NCBI RefSeq assembly: GCF_022898935.1
Contig: NZ_JALIRP010000008.1
Span: 62,001-126,000 of the forward strand
Source: Paenibacillus mangrovi
Lineage (GTDB): Bacteria; Bacillota; Bacilli; Paenibacillales; Paenibacillaceae
DNA: 64,000 nt
Direction: 5' to 3'
This document shows positions 25,168 to 34,110 of this stretch, in pieces. The notes beneath the pieces are model-generated. The model had not been told where the DNA came from, did no database searches, and was given only the letters and a program-made list of their open reading frames with translations. The translations under genes and the position numbers were made by a program. Every line of letters starts with the position of its first letter. Position 1 is the stretch's first letter.

Positions 25168-25174
25168 TAGTATG
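25168..25174 (-). promoter_or_regulatory. Forespore (sigma-G/F) -10 element
   Basis: CATACTA on the minus strand, 23 bp upstream of the GTG of the 43-residue gene, is identical to the sigma-G -10 consensus. CTCATA lies 18 bp further upstream, a partial match to the -35 (TGAATA). Confidence 0.45.
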
Positions 25175-25422
25175 GGAAGCGTGGAGGACCGTTATGAGCC
25201 ATAATTATTGGCTAAGCATACAGCCTTTGCGGAGAAAAATATGCTCCGATGACAGTATCCCTCTTCTTATGACAAGTTCTCCCCTGCAGACTTCATTTTA
25301 GGACAGACATCATCTGCCTATCTTCGGCATATAACTGTATCACTTTGACAAATGAAATTTTGGCTAAGTCCTGAAAAGGAATGATAGCGGGTGGACAATC
25401 GACAAGGAAAGGATGAGCCGTC
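25175..25422. other. Non-coding region before asnB
   Basis: About 250 bp. It holds a TTGACA at 25345-25350 but no -10 at correct spacing, so the asnB promoter is not resolved. I see no gene or strong hairpin. Confidence 0.4.
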
Positions 25423-27267
25423 ATGTGCGGAATAACCGGTTTTGTTCAGTGGAGCGGCGATTTGACACAGCATTCGCAAACTCTCGTAAAAATGACGGAG
25501 ACCTTAACCCCAAGGGGACCGGATGCATATGGAACATGGATTTCAGGTCCCTGCGCTTTCGGTCATCGGAGGCTGAGCGTCATCGATCCGGAAAACGGGG
25601 CGCAGCCCATGCTTGTATACGATGATGAGGATTTATACACCATAGTATATAACGGGGAATTGTATAATGCGGCAGAACTGAAACGCGAGCTGCTGAAAAG
25701 AGGACATCACTTCCGGACTAATTGCGATACGGAAGTTCTTTTGATCTCCTATATCGAATGGGGGCCTGCTTGTGTCGATAAGTTTAACGGCATTTTTGCA
25801 TTTGCCATCTGGGATAGCGTGCATGAACAGGTATTTATAGCACGCGACCGGCTGGGAGTGAAGCCCTTCTTTTACAGCTACATCGGAAGAACATTGATCT
25901 TCGGCTCCGAACCTAAAGCACTGCTTCAGCATCCCAAGGTCGAGCCGGTCGTAGGCGCGGAAGGATTGGCCGAAGTTTTCATGATCGGACCTGCGCGAAC
26001 ACCAGGTCAAGGAGTATATCGGGATATAAAAGAGCTGCGTGCCGGGCATGCCATGATTTTCAGTCGCAGCGGCCTGAAGCCTTATGTCTACTGGAAGCTG
26101 GACAGCCATCAGCATGGAGACGACACGGAAGCAACGGCTGCCCAGCTGAGAGAGCTGCTGCAGGATACCCTGGAGCGTCAACTTGTTTCTGACGTTCCGG
26201 TCTGCACCCTGCTATCAGGCGGCCTGGACTCAAGCGCCTTAACGGCGCTGGCCGTTCAGTATTACAACCGGACCGGACAGGGACAAATGGATACCTATTC
26301 CGTCGATTACGTCGGTAACGACAAGCACTTCAAATCCCACAGCTTTCAGCCTGGAGCCGATGCACCTTGGATCAAGCGGATGGTCGAGGAGCTGGGAACG
26401 AAACATCACTTTATCGAGTTTGATACACCCGAGCTGATCGAGTCGCTGAATAACTCTACTCTGACGCGGGATTTACCCGGGATGGCCGATGTCGACGGCT
26501 CCCTGTACCTATTTTGCCGGGAGATCAAGAAAGGCGCCACCGTTGCCGTATCCGGTGAGGCGGCGGATGAAATATTCGGCGGTTATCCATGGTTTCACCG
26601 GGAAGAAATGCTGAACTCTAATGCCTTCCCATGGGCTGTTGCCTCCGAAATGCGCGCGAGCCTTCTGTCTCCCGAAATCCGGGAATGGACGCGGCCGCTT
26701 GACTATCTAGGTGACCGCTACACAGAAGCCGTGAGGGAAGTGCCGAAACTTCGCGGAGAGGACGGCAAGCAGGCCCAAATGCGCGTTATGTCCTATCTGA
26801 ATATTACCCGCTTCATGCCCACCCTGCTGGACCGAAAGGACCGGATGAGCATGGGAGTCGGTCTTGAAGTCCGTGTTCCTTATTGTGACCACCGCCTGGT
26901 GCAGTATGTATGGAATATCCCATGGGAGATGAAAATGACCGGTGGCCGGGAAAAAGGCATTCTGCGCAAGGCGCTGGAGGGCGTTCTACCGGAGGATGTG
27001 CTGTACCGTAAGAAAAGCCCATATCCCAAAACGCATAATCCGGACTTCCTAGCAGCGGTGAAAAAGCAAATGATCGATATTCTCGACGATTCCTCTTCGC
27101 CGATCCTTCCCCTTATCAATCAGAAAAAAATCCGCGAGATCGCCGCTTCGCCTGAAGCTTCCTCCAATCTGCCCTGGTTTGGCCAGCTGATGTCGGGACC
27201 GCAGCTGTTTGCGTATCTGTCTCAGGTCAATAACTGGCTAAAAACGTACAATGTTGCCATTAGATAA
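25423..27267 (+). CDS. asnB: Asparagine synthetase, glutamine-hydrolysing (AsnB)
   Basis: A 614-residue class II amidotransferase that makes asparagine from aspartate, ATP and glutamine. It starts MCGITGF, so Cys2 is the glutaminase nucleophile once Met is removed; the glutaminase domain spans about 1-200 (GHRRLSVID, YNGELYN). The synthetase domain starts near 240 with the PP-loop LLSGGLDSSALTAL and has SGEAADEIFGGY and EVRVPYCDHRLVQY. ATG 25423 follows GGAAAGGATGAG. It is a single gene with its own terminator. Confidence 0.95.
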   Translation: MCGITGFVQWSGDLTQHSQTLVKMTETLTPRGPDAYGTWISGPCAFGHRRLSVIDPENGAQPMLVYDDEDLYTIVYNGELYNAAELKRELLKRGHHFRTNCDTEVLLISYIEWGPACVDKFNGIFAFAIWDSVHEQVFIARDRLGVKPFFYSYIGRTLIFGSEPKALLQHPKVEPVVGAEGLAEVFMIGPARTPGQGVYRDIKELRAGHAMIFSRSGLKPYVYWKLDSHQHGDDTEATAAQLRELLQDTLERQLVSDVPVCTLLSGGLDSSALTALAVQYYNRTGQGQMDTYSVDYVGNDKHFKSHSFQPGADAPWIKRMVEELGTKHHFIEFDTPELIESLNNSTLTRDLPGMADVDGSLYLFCREIKKGATVAVSGEAADEIFGGYPWFHREEMLNSNAFPWAVASEMRASLLSPEIREWTRPLDYLGDRYTEAVREVPKLRGEDGKQAQMRVMSYLNITRFMPTLLDRKDRMSMGVGLEVRVPYCDHRLVQYVWNIPWEMKMTGGREKGILRKALEGVLPEDVLYRKKSPYPKTHNPDFLAAVKKQMIDILDDSSSPILPLINQKKIREIAASPEASSNLPWFGQLMSGPQLFAYLSQVNNWLKTYNVAIR

Positions 27268-27285
27268 TCAACTGCAGCACGAAAA

Positions 27286-27309
27286 AGCCCATTCCTTCCA
27301 GAATGGGCT
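27286..27309 (+). terminator. asnB terminator
   Basis: AGCCCATTC and GAATGGGCT form a 9-bp stem. The left flank is A-rich and the right flank CTGCCTATTTC is only moderately T-rich. Confidence 0.7.
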
Positions 27310-27367
27310 CTGCCTATTTCTATAATGCGATTTCTAAGATGAAAAGGTACCTTCTACCTTCTATTCC

Positions 27368-27793
27368 TTACCCGATCACACCTTTGGACAAAATCAAATT
27401 TCCGTACAAGGCCTTCTCTCCTGTCGCAATTACTGCGTAAGCTTTTTTCGCACGCTCATAGAATTCGAAGCGCTCAATTTCTGCAAACTCAATGCCTGCT
27501 TCCGCCTTATCCACCAAACTGCGGTATACATCCCACACCGGCGTCTCTACCGGATCTCCAGGCACCACCTGCATCAGCATCACCGGGTGGGTTACATAGC
27601 GGTTCAGCGGAAACAGCTCAAGCACAGCCTCCAGCAGCTCAGGAATCCCGTGGCCATCGGCACGGACCAATCTTTGCGCCATCGAAACGGCCGGGAAATT
27701 GGCATCTCCAAACACGATTTCATCCCCATGCCCCATTTCGCACAGGATCTTCAGCAGTTCTGGTGATAGCAAAGGGGAAATACCTTTCAGCAT
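27368..27793 (-). CDS. RbsD/FucU-family sugar mutarotase
   Basis: A 141-residue protein of the RbsD/FucU fold, which interconverts anomers of sugars such as L-fucose. The N-terminal LLKILCEMGHGDEIVFGDANFPA carries the catalytic His-Asp, and HPVMLMQVVPGD and the C-terminal FYERAKKAYAVIATGE stretch are family features. AAAGGAGG places the start at ATG 27793; the reading to 27814 lies on that site. No fucose gene is adjacent, so the sugar is not given by context. Confidence 0.87.
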   Translation of the reverse strand: MLKGISPLLSPELLKILCEMGHGDEIVFGDANFPAVSMAQRLVRADGHGIPELLEAVLELFPLNRYVTHPVMLMQVVPGDPVETPVWDVYRSLVDKAEAGIEFAEIERFEFYERAKKAYAVIATGEKALYGNLILSKGVIG

Positions 27794-27880
27794 CTTGAAA
27801 CCTCCTTTAAGCATCTTGATGGTATCCTCTACTTATTACGACATAAATTCGAAGCAATCCTTCTCAGCCTGCAAAATACT

Positions 27881-27951
27881 CATAGAATACAAAATCCGTA
27901 CATCCTTCCGGCTGTAAGGCCAGAAAAACATACGGACTATATGATTCTATG
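27881..27951 (-). terminator. Interrupted inverted repeat after the nuclease-like gene
   Basis: CATAGAAT (27881-27888) pairs with ATTCTATG (27944-27951), and CCGTA (27896-27900) with TACGG (27931-27935). On the minus strand the inner arm is followed by TTTTGTATTCT. The outer arm overlaps the stop codon of the gene at 27947. Confidence 0.5.
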
Positions 27952-28825
27952 AAATGCGAAGATCCGCTACTACCGGAAAATGATCCGAAGGCATCTTACC
28001 CAGATAATGATCCACGATGGAACCGTAACTTAGAACATGAACCTGGTCGGTCACGAAAATAAAGTCGATCGGGCTTTCAAACTCGATCCCATGCTTATCC
28101 TGCGGCGCAAGCAAGTCCGGAAACATCCGTGCCGCCACCTCTCTAGAATCAAAGTCCTGGAACGTAAATGCCGGCCCGAAGTGGTTATAGTCCGCCACCA
28201 TGCCTGCATCCCGCAGTAGGGCAGAGCCCGACTCATTCTTTTGAGTAAGCACCCGGTATGATACGGAATCCGAAGTCACGTTGAAATCGCCTGTAAGCAC
28301 GGCCGGAATGCCTGCAGCCAGGTCACCGATCCGCTTCAGGATCAGATGGGCGCTTTGTTCCACCGCCACTTGCCCCACATGATCGAAATGTGTATTGAAA
28401 TGCAGGAAGGTTTGTCCCGAGTATGTATCCTCAAACTCTGCCCATGTCACCACACGCCGGCAAGCGGCATCCCAGCCAAGCGATCCCGGTTCTTCCGGCT
28501 GCTCCGACAGCCAGAAAGTATTCTGTCGCAGCGGTCTCAGCCTTTTTTTGCGGTAAAATATGCAGGAGAACTCCCCGTCTCGCTTTCCATCTTCCCTGCC
28601 CACACCGATCCAGCCGTATTCCGGCAGCAGCTGCTGCAGATCCTCAAGCTGGTTATACAGCACTTCCTGCAAGCCGACCAGATCCGGTCGGTGAAAGCGA
28701 ATGACGCCCGCCACCAGCTCCTTGCGGCTGAGCCAGCCATTTTCGCCTTCCATATCATAGGCATTTTTGATGTTATAGGACATGCAGCGCAGCTCAAGCT
28801 CTATATTCCGCTTCTCTACTGACAT
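27947..28825 (-). CDS. Endonuclease/exonuclease/phosphatase-family protein
   Basis: A 292-residue cytoplasmic protein with all core motifs of the family: SYNIKNAY, LVGLQEV (metal-binding Glu), LHFNTHFDHVG, LTGDFNVTS and PSDHFPVVADL. Family members cut DNA or hydrolyse phosphate esters of sugars, lipids or inositol. ATG 28825 follows GGAGTGAG; the longer frame to 28876 adds 17 residues before that site. It is a single gene, and nothing nearby indicates the substrate. Confidence 0.88.
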   Translation of the reverse strand: MSVEKRNIELELRCMSYNIKNAYDMEGENGWLSRKELVAGVIRFHRPDLVGLQEVLYNQLEDLQQLLPEYGWIGVGREDGKRDGEFSCIFYRKKRLRPLRQNTFWLSEQPEEPGSLGWDAACRRVVTWAEFEDTYSGQTFLHFNTHFDHVGQVAVEQSAHLILKRIGDLAAGIPAVLTGDFNVTSDSVSYRVLTQKNESGSALLRDAGMVADYNHFGPAFTFQDFDSREVAARMFPDLLAPQDKHGIEFESPIDFIFVTDQVHVLSYGSIVDHYLGKMPSDHFPVVADLRIS

Positions 28826-28926
28826 TTCGCTCACTCCATTCTGGACATATAATTGAACTCTATTAAGACCCATCATACCAAAAATCAGGAGAATACGAAG
28901 AGGATTTCCGAAAAAAGCGGATCAAT

Positions 28927-28970
28927 CAAAAAAACCACAGTAATCCGGAACACCGAATAACTGTGGTTTT
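28927..28970 (-). terminator. Terminator of the gerM-rph-rdgB group
   Basis: On the minus strand AAAACCACAGT and ACTGTGGTTTT pair over 11 bp, followed by TTTG. It is 18 bp after the rdgB stop. Confidence 0.88.
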
Positions 28971-28987
28971 GAAATCATATAGAATGC

Positions 28988-29620
28988 TTAAACCTCTGGC
29001 TGCTTCAGCATGCTGATCAGGCTCCGCAGCGCTGCTCCCCGATGGCTGATAGCCTGCTTCTCCTCCATGGAAATCTCAGCCATCGTCTTCTCGTAATCCG
29101 GCAAATAAAAGAGAGGATCATATCCAAAGCCGCAGCTGCCTGCCGGCTCGACCGTAATCCATCCGTCCACCGAGCCACTGGATTCCATATGGACACCGGT
29201 GGCTGGATTATACAGCACCAGCGTGCAGACGAAGCGGGCGGTACTGAGCAGGGGCTGCTCTGTATCCTCCCCCATCTTCTTGTCTTCGAGCAAACGTAGC
29301 AGCTTCTCGTTGTTCTCCTGATCCGAAGCATGTTCGCCGGCAAAACGGGCCGAGTATACGCCGGGACGGCCATCCAGCTCATCCACGCAAAGGCCCGAAT
29401 CATCCGCCAAAACCGGCAGACCAAGGGCATCCCCGACCGATTTGGCCTTCTTCAGCGCATTCTCCGCGAAGGTTGCGCCATCTTCCACGACCTCCGGAAT
29501 TTCTGGATAATCGAACATGCTTTTTACTTGTTTCCCAAGCTGTGCAAAGGCATGCTCGAATTCCTTCACTTTTCCCGGATTCCGGGTTGCCACAATGATC
29601 AGTTCGCTGTCCAGAATCAT
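28988..29620 (-). CDS. rdgB: XTP/dITP diphosphatase (RdgB/HAM1)
   Basis: A 210-residue house-cleaning pyrophosphatase that removes ITP, dITP and XTP. The substrate motif TRNPGKVKEFEHAF is at about 12-25, VLADDSGLCVDELDGRPGVYSARFAGE at about 70-95, and GFGYDPLFY and ISHRGAALRSL near the C-terminus. It starts 2 bp after the rph stop, the same gerM-rph-rdgB order as in Bacillus subtilis. Confidence 0.95.
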   Translation of the reverse strand: MILDSELIIVATRNPGKVKEFEHAFAQLGKQVKSMFDYPEIPEVVEDGATFAENALKKAKSVGDALGLPVLADDSGLCVDELDGRPGVYSARFAGEHASDQENNEKLLRLLEDKKMGEDTEQPLLSTARFVCTLVLYNPATGVHMESSGSVDGWITVEPAGSCGFGYDPLFYLPDYEKTMAEISMEEKQAISHRGAALRSLISMLKQPEV

Positions 29621-29622
29621 GC

Positions 29623-30381
29623 TTAAACCTCTCTTCCTGGCTTGCCGGAGCCAATCATTAGAGCAATCGGTCCAAGCATTTCCTTCTGCTTCTCGATCAG
29701 CTGCAATATTCCCTTCTCGCCAAGCTCCAGCAGCTGATTCAGCTCCTCGCGGGTAAACGGACTCTCTTCTCCGGTTCCCTGCAGCTCAACGAAGGTTCCG
29801 CCGCCAGTCATGACGAGGTTCATATCCACCTTCGCACTCGAATCTTCCTCATAGTTTAGATCAAGCATCGGCTCTCCGTTCACGACGCCTACGCTGACCG
29901 AAGCCAGGTAGTCCGTGATTGGAAATACCGGCAGCTTGTGATGCTGCGCAATTTTACTTACAGCGATTGCAAGCGCAACAAAGGAACCGGTAATCGAGGT
30001 TGTACGCGTTCCCCCATCCGCTTGAAGCACATCGCAATCGAGCGTAATCGTACGCTCGCCGAGTGCACGAAGATCAACTACGGAGCGCAGCGCTCTACCG
30101 ATAAGCCGCTGAATTTCCATCGTCCGGCCGCTGAGCTTACCGCGCGCGCTTTCCCGTTGATTGCGGGATTGCGTCGCCCGCGGCAGCATGGAATATTCCG
30201 CCGTCACCCAGCCTTTTCCTTGCCCCTTCAAGAATGGGGGAACCTTCTCATCCACCGTTGCCGTGCAAAGCACCTTGGTATCTCCCATTTCTATGAGCAC
30301 GGAGCCCTCCGCATACTTGTTCACATTTACTGTCATTTTCATCGGCCTGAGCTGATTACTGCTGCGTCCATTAGATCTCAT
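29623..30381 (-). CDS. rph: Ribonuclease PH
   Basis: A 252-residue phosphorolytic 3'-5' exoribonuclease that trims tRNA precursors. Core features are present: GSVLIEMGDTKVLCTATVDEKVPPF near the N-terminus, GRTMEIQRLIGRALR with the phosphate-binding Arg, and DCDVLQADGGTRTTSITG. GTAGGAGG lies 9 nt before the ATG. It is between gerM and rdgB. Confidence 0.96.
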   Translation of the reverse strand: MRSNGRSSNQLRPMKMTVNVNKYAEGSVLIEMGDTKVLCTATVDEKVPPFLKGQGKGWVTAEYSMLPRATQSRNQRESARGKLSGRTMEIQRLIGRALRSVVDLRALGERTITLDCDVLQADGGTRTTSITGSFVALAIAVSKIAQHHKLPVFPITDYLASVSVGVVNGEPMLDLNYEEDSSAKVDMNLVMTGGGTFVELQGTGEESPFTREELNQLLELGEKGILQLIEKQKEMLGPIALMIGSGKPGREV

Positions 30382-30510
30382 CTTTTCTGCCTCCTACATT
30401 TACGCGTCCTGTGATATAGATTGGATCAAGGATGCCCCTCATCCATTTCTATATGTTAGCAAATTTTATTTTAACAAACTGTCGGCACAAAAGCACCCTT
30501 GGAAGACATC

Positions 30511-31584
30511 TTACAACGGAATTTCGTTGATGTAGTCAGGTCTTGATACCGGCTTGCTGTAATCCTGATTGTCAAATCCGATCACCTTCTGAGAGCCATT
30601 CATGTCAATTTTGACCTTCGCGTTGCTGGTATTTTCAGATATGGTCAACACGACGGATTGAAGCAGCTCATTCGGTATTTGCTCATCCTTTTCAAACATA
30701 TCGTCCTTCAGCGCAACCGTAACCGTACCGTCTTTGGCGGTTTTTACCGATTGAACCGAGGTGCCGTCTGTCATCACCTGCTCGAGACCGTCATTCTGCT
30801 GCGGACCCTGGATAAGCTCGTGCAGCGCTGCAGTCAGTTTATCTTGTCCAGGCTGCACCAATCGCGTCACCGGAACATAATACGAGTACACTCCATCCGA
30901 AGAAAGTGTTGCGAAATATACGGTTACCGGTGTTGAGTTCATTATGCTCGCGCCATCCCCTTTTTCCAGGTTGATGCCAAAGCTGCGGCTGAGCGGCTGA
31001 TTCAGCGGCGTATCCTTAAGCGGCATTTCGGTTAGCATCTGACCGTCAACGGAAAGCTGCACCTTCTGTACACCGGAGAATCCGGTTAAGGTCCAGGTGA
31101 CAGCTTCCAATATTTTGCGCTCGTCCGGCGCGTTATATTTGTTAAATGCACTGTTGAAGTCAACGACCGCCACCTTTTGCTCCTTATTCATCGTTACACT
31201 GTTAATGACGGTTCCTTTGGGCAGCACGCCCGAAAATCCTTTTGGCACATATTTGGCATAGGCTCCGCCCTCCACCATCGCCTGAAGCGCCTGCTTCATG
31301 TTGCCTTCATCCTTCGCTTCGGGAATCCCGAGAGATATAGGTGCGAGCAACCCTTTTTCATTCATCAGATATACGGTTGTCTTCGGTCCGGTTTGTTCTC
31401 CCTTATTCGTTGAGACCGGGCCTTCCGTCATGTTCAGCATTTGCTGTTCAATCTCTGCCGGCGGCTTATCAATATCCATGGAAGATTGCGATCCGAACAA
31501 GCTGCAGCCGGACAGCAATACAGGAACAGCCAGCAATCCGGCAGCGGAAATGCCGCGAATTTTATTGATGTTTTTCATATGCAT
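30511..31584 (-). CDS. gerM: GerM spore lipoprotein with two GerMN domains
   Basis: A 357-residue lipoprotein with the lipobox LLSGC near residue 27. Two GerMN domains follow: about 60-190 (TTVYLMNEKGLLAPISLGIP) and about 215-335 (VTVYFATLSSDGVYSYYVPVTR). In Bacillus GerM is a mother-cell protein needed for engulfment-stage bridging of the two membranes and for normal germination. AGGAGG is close to ATG 31584; a second ATG two codons later is the alternative start. The gap to rph is about 130 bp. Confidence 0.92.
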   Translation of the reverse strand: MHMKNINKIRGISAAGLLAVPVLLSGCSLFGSQSSMDIDKPPAEIEQQMLNMTEGPVSTNKGEQTGPKTTVYLMNEKGLLAPISLGIPEAKDEGNMKQALQAMVEGGAYAKYVPKGFSGVLPKGTVINSVTMNKEQKVAVVDFNSAFNKYNAPDERKILEAVTWTLTGFSGVQKVQLSVDGQMLTEMPLKDTPLNQPLSRSFGINLEKGDGASIMNSTPVTVYFATLSSDGVYSYYVPVTRLVQPGQDKLTAALHELIQGPQQNDGLEQVMTDGTSVQSVKTAKDGTVTVALKDDMFEKDEQIPNELLQSVVLTISENTSNAKVKIDMNGSQKVIGFDNQDYSKPVSRPDYINEIPL

Positions 31585-31790
31585 GGTTCCTCCTAATCAT
31601 TTTGTACAGATTGTACTACCATGTATACGAGCCCTCTCTTCAAAAAATAACAGCCGGTCCCACAAAAAAACGTGAGAAAGATTATTCATAAATCCAAGTA
31701 TAGTACGCGAGGTTTTGGGTAAAACTGGACAAACGGCATGGTATGGGGGAACGTACAATCTTCCTACCACAACGATAACGGGGGGATACG

Positions 31791-32321
31791 ATGAGTGATC
31801 CGAAGCAGGAAAAGATTCCTTATACTCTGGACAGTCAAAAGGTTGCCAGCGCAACCCGTGAATTGCTGCATAAAAGAGGCGTAAAGCTGGAGGAAATCGC
31901 CAAGCTCGTCATGTTCCTTCAGAAGAATTATTACCCGAATCTGACGATGGAAGAATGCTTGCACAACGTGGAAAAGGTGCTTGGTAAACGTGAGGTGCAA
32001 AACGCAGTGTTAACTGGCATTCAGCTGGATGTGCTCGCCGAGGAAGGCAAGCTAATTTCACCTTTACAGGAAATGCTGGTGAATGATGAAGGCTTGTACG
32101 GCGTGGATGAAATCCTGGCCTTTTCCATCGTCAATGTGTATGGCAGCATTGGTTTTACCAACTACGGATACGTGGATAAGCTGAAGCCAGGTATCCTGGA
32201 ACACCTGAACGATAAAAGCACCGGCGAAACCCATACTTTCCTGGATGACATCGTAGGGGCCATAGCTGCAGCGGCAAGCAGCCGGATCGCACACCATAAG
32301 CAGGCCGAGCGTGAGCAGTAG
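31791..32321 (+). CDS. pgpA: Phosphatidylglycerophosphatase A-family protein (YutG-like)
   Basis: A 176-residue protein of the PgpA family. It contains VNDEGLYGVDEILAFSIVNVYGSIGFTNYGYVDK in the centre and a C-terminal FLDDIVGAIAAAASSRIAHH. Family members dephosphorylate phosphatidylglycerol phosphate. Unlike E. coli PgpA, this Bacillota form has little transmembrane character. GGGGGG precedes ATG 31791. It is a single gene with a strong terminator. Confidence 0.85.
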   Translation: MSDPKQEKIPYTLDSQKVASATRELLHKRGVKLEEIAKLVMFLQKNYYPNLTMEECLHNVEKVLGKREVQNAVLTGIQLDVLAEEGKLISPLQEMLVNDEGLYGVDEILAFSIVNVYGSIGFTNYGYVDKLKPGILEHLNDKSTGETHTFLDDIVGAIAAAASSRIAHHKQAEREQ

Positions 32322-32366
32322 ATTTAATAAGGTTATGATCCCAGAGGATGAATGAATATGCCAAAT

Positions 32367-32404
32367 AAGGACGGCTCTATAACGATAAGAGCGGTCCTTT
32401 TTTT
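32367..32404 (+). terminator. pgpA terminator
   Basis: AAGGAC-GCTC and GAGC-GTCCTT pair with one G-G bulge on a 10-nt loop, followed by TTTTTTT. It also lies 25 bp from the convergent MBL-fold gene. Confidence 0.9.
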
Positions 32405-32428
32405 AGTGTCATAAGCTCGAATGCCGAT

Positions 32429-33412
32429 TTATTTCATCTTGTAGCATATGATGCCGTCTTCATTGCAAAATACGGTAATTCGTTCTCTTCGCTCCAGCTC
32501 CCGTGTATGCGCAAGCGTCTCGCACATCGCAAATCGCATTTGGTGAATTCCGAGCTTGCTGCTGAAAAGAAATGCACAGAGCTCAAATCCGGTGGCTGGT
32601 GCAGAAGCGAGCAACTGCTCGATCTTCGCAAGACGCTCCTCATGATGCAGCAGCAGCGCCTCCAGCCGTTCTTCGAAATGCTGAAAAGGATTCCGGTGCC
32701 CGGGGTAGGCTGTGCTGACCTTCAAATTCTTCAGCTTCAGCAGCCCCTGCAAAAAGGATTGCAGCGGCTCCGGGTCACTGCCCGGCATCAGACTCACATT
32801 CGGAGAAATCTGCGGCAGTACGGCATCCCCGCATAGAATCTCGCCGCTCTCTTCATGGTAAAAGGACAAATGTCCCGGTGCATGTCCCGCCGTTTCAACA
32901 GGCAGCCATTCGCGTCCGCCCATGGAGAACAGCTTCCCTTCTGGAATAAAGGCTACTTCCGGACGTGGTGTAATCTGCGATACAAAGCTGTTCATATGTA
33001 CTTCGAGCTGACTTGTCCATTCCTTCGGCATCCCCTGGCTTCGGAATAGTTCCGGCAAATCCGCATTCATCGTGGACTTCGGCCCCCACATCAGCTCTGT
33101 TTCCTGAAAGGCCCGCTCCGATATCCATACTTTGCAGCCGGACTGCTGCTGAATCCAGCCTGAGCAGCCTAGATGGTCCGGATGATGATGCGTCAGCACA
33201 ATATTTTCCACTTCGCTAATGGCCCTGCCTAGTTCTGCAAACGCCCGCTTCCACTCTTCTTCATTTTCCGGCGTATGAGGTCCCGGATCTATGATGGTTA
33301 ACCCTTCCGGTCCCTGCAGTACGTAACTGTTCACCCAGCGGAGCGGAAAAGACATCGATATTTTTACTTGAATGATTCCGTTTTGATGATCTGTTATTTC
33401 TGGCATGTTCAC
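32429..33412 (-). CDS. MBL-fold metallo-hydrolase
   Basis: A 327-residue metallo-beta-lactamase-fold hydrolase. The zinc motif HHHPDHLG is near residues 85-92, with later ligands in AGHAPGHLSFYH, CGDAVLP and the C-terminal TAYPGHRNPF. The family includes thioesterases and glyoxalase-II-like enzymes. GTG 33412 is the chosen start: it overlaps the stop of the upstream acetyltransferase (GTGA) and has AGAGGG 8 nt before it. Translational coupling to the acetyltransferase is likely. Confidence 0.87.
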   Translation of the reverse strand: MNMPEITDHQNGIIQVKISMSFPLRWVNSYVLQGPEGLTIIDPGPHTPENEEEWKRAFAELGRAISEVENIVLTHHHPDHLGCSGWIQQQSGCKVWISERAFQETELMWGPKSTMNADLPELFRSQGMPKEWTSQLEVHMNSFVSQITPRPEVAFIPEGKLFSMGGREWLPVETAGHAPGHLSFYHEESGEILCGDAVLPQISPNVSLMPGSDPEPLQSFLQGLLKLKNLKVSTAYPGHRNPFQHFEERLEALLLHHEERLAKIEQLLASAPATGFELCAFLFSSKLGIHQMRFAMCETLAHTRELERRERITVFCNEDGIICYKMK

Positions 33413-33948
33413 TTCATGAACCCTCTTTCCTGAACCAAAATGGAATAAAGGTATGAATCCACGAACCCGCCTATGTTGGAGATGAGATGTTCCCGCAAAT
33501 GCCCTTCCTTCTGCATGCCGAGCTTCTGCATTACACGCTCCGAGGCCGTATTTTCCGGACGGCAGGTTGCGTAAATCCGGTGCAAATCCAGCCGACCAAA
33601 GCCTAGTTCCAGCATGGCGCATGCACTTTCATATGCATATCCCCGCCCCCAGTAATCCGGGTGAAAGCAGTAGCCGATTTCTCCGTTAGCACCGCTGACA
33701 TGCAGGCCGACGCCCCCGATCATCTCGCCGCTCGCTTTCAGGGTAACGGCAAATTCATAGCCCACTCTTGGCTCCTGCTGCTGCATTGCGAGCATGGAAT
33801 CAATGTGTTCTTTAGTTTCCTCGGGCGTGTTAGGCCCCCACAACGTATACTTCGTGACACTCGGATTCGAAGCGTAACGGTGCACACTCGCAAAGTCATC
33901 CTGCTGATACTCACGGATCATAAGTCTTTCCGTTTGCATGATCATCAT
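33409..33948 (-). CDS. GNAT-family N-acetyltransferase (RimJ/RimL type)
   Basis: A 179-residue acetyl-CoA-dependent transferase. TERLMIREYQQDDFASVHRYA is the RimJ/RimL-type start, and the acetyl-CoA loop region is GYCFHPDYWGRGYAYESACAML, followed by LHRIYATCRPENTASERVMQKLGM. The start is ATG 33948 after AGGAGGGG; two more in-frame Met codons follow at once. The acceptor is unknown. Its stop overlaps the MBL-fold gene. Confidence 0.9.
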   Translation of the reverse strand: MMIMQTERLMIREYQQDDFASVHRYASNPSVTKYTLWGPNTPEETKEHIDSMLAMQQQEPRVGYEFAVTLKASGEMIGGVGLHVSGANGEIGYCFHPDYWGRGYAYESACAMLELGFGRLDLHRIYATCRPENTASERVMQKLGMQKEGHLREHLISNIGGFVDSYLYSILVQERGFMK

Positions 33949-34065
33949 GATCCCCTCCTGGTCTTTCGGTTCGTCTTTATTCAGATTAAAGCATTCGTAT
34001 GATCTTGCCAAGCTTTGAATCTGCGGTTGATACCAACAAAATAGGATGTAACTCCTTCTACAGCA

Positions 34066-34100
34066 AAAACGGTCTACGCTTGATTCGCGAAGACCGTTTT
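34066..34100 (-). terminator. Terminator of the GxGYxYP gene
   Basis: AAAACGGTCT and AGACCGTTTT form a 10-bp perfect stem with a 15-nt loop, ending in TTTTTGC on the minus strand, 11 bp after the gene. Confidence 0.85.
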
Positions 34101-34110
34101 AACAAATGTT

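Noticed and set aside
32429..33622. 397-codon version of the MBL-fold gene
   Set aside because: The first 70 codons run antiphase inside the acetyltransferase gene; the GTGA overlap at 33409-33412 is the natural start.
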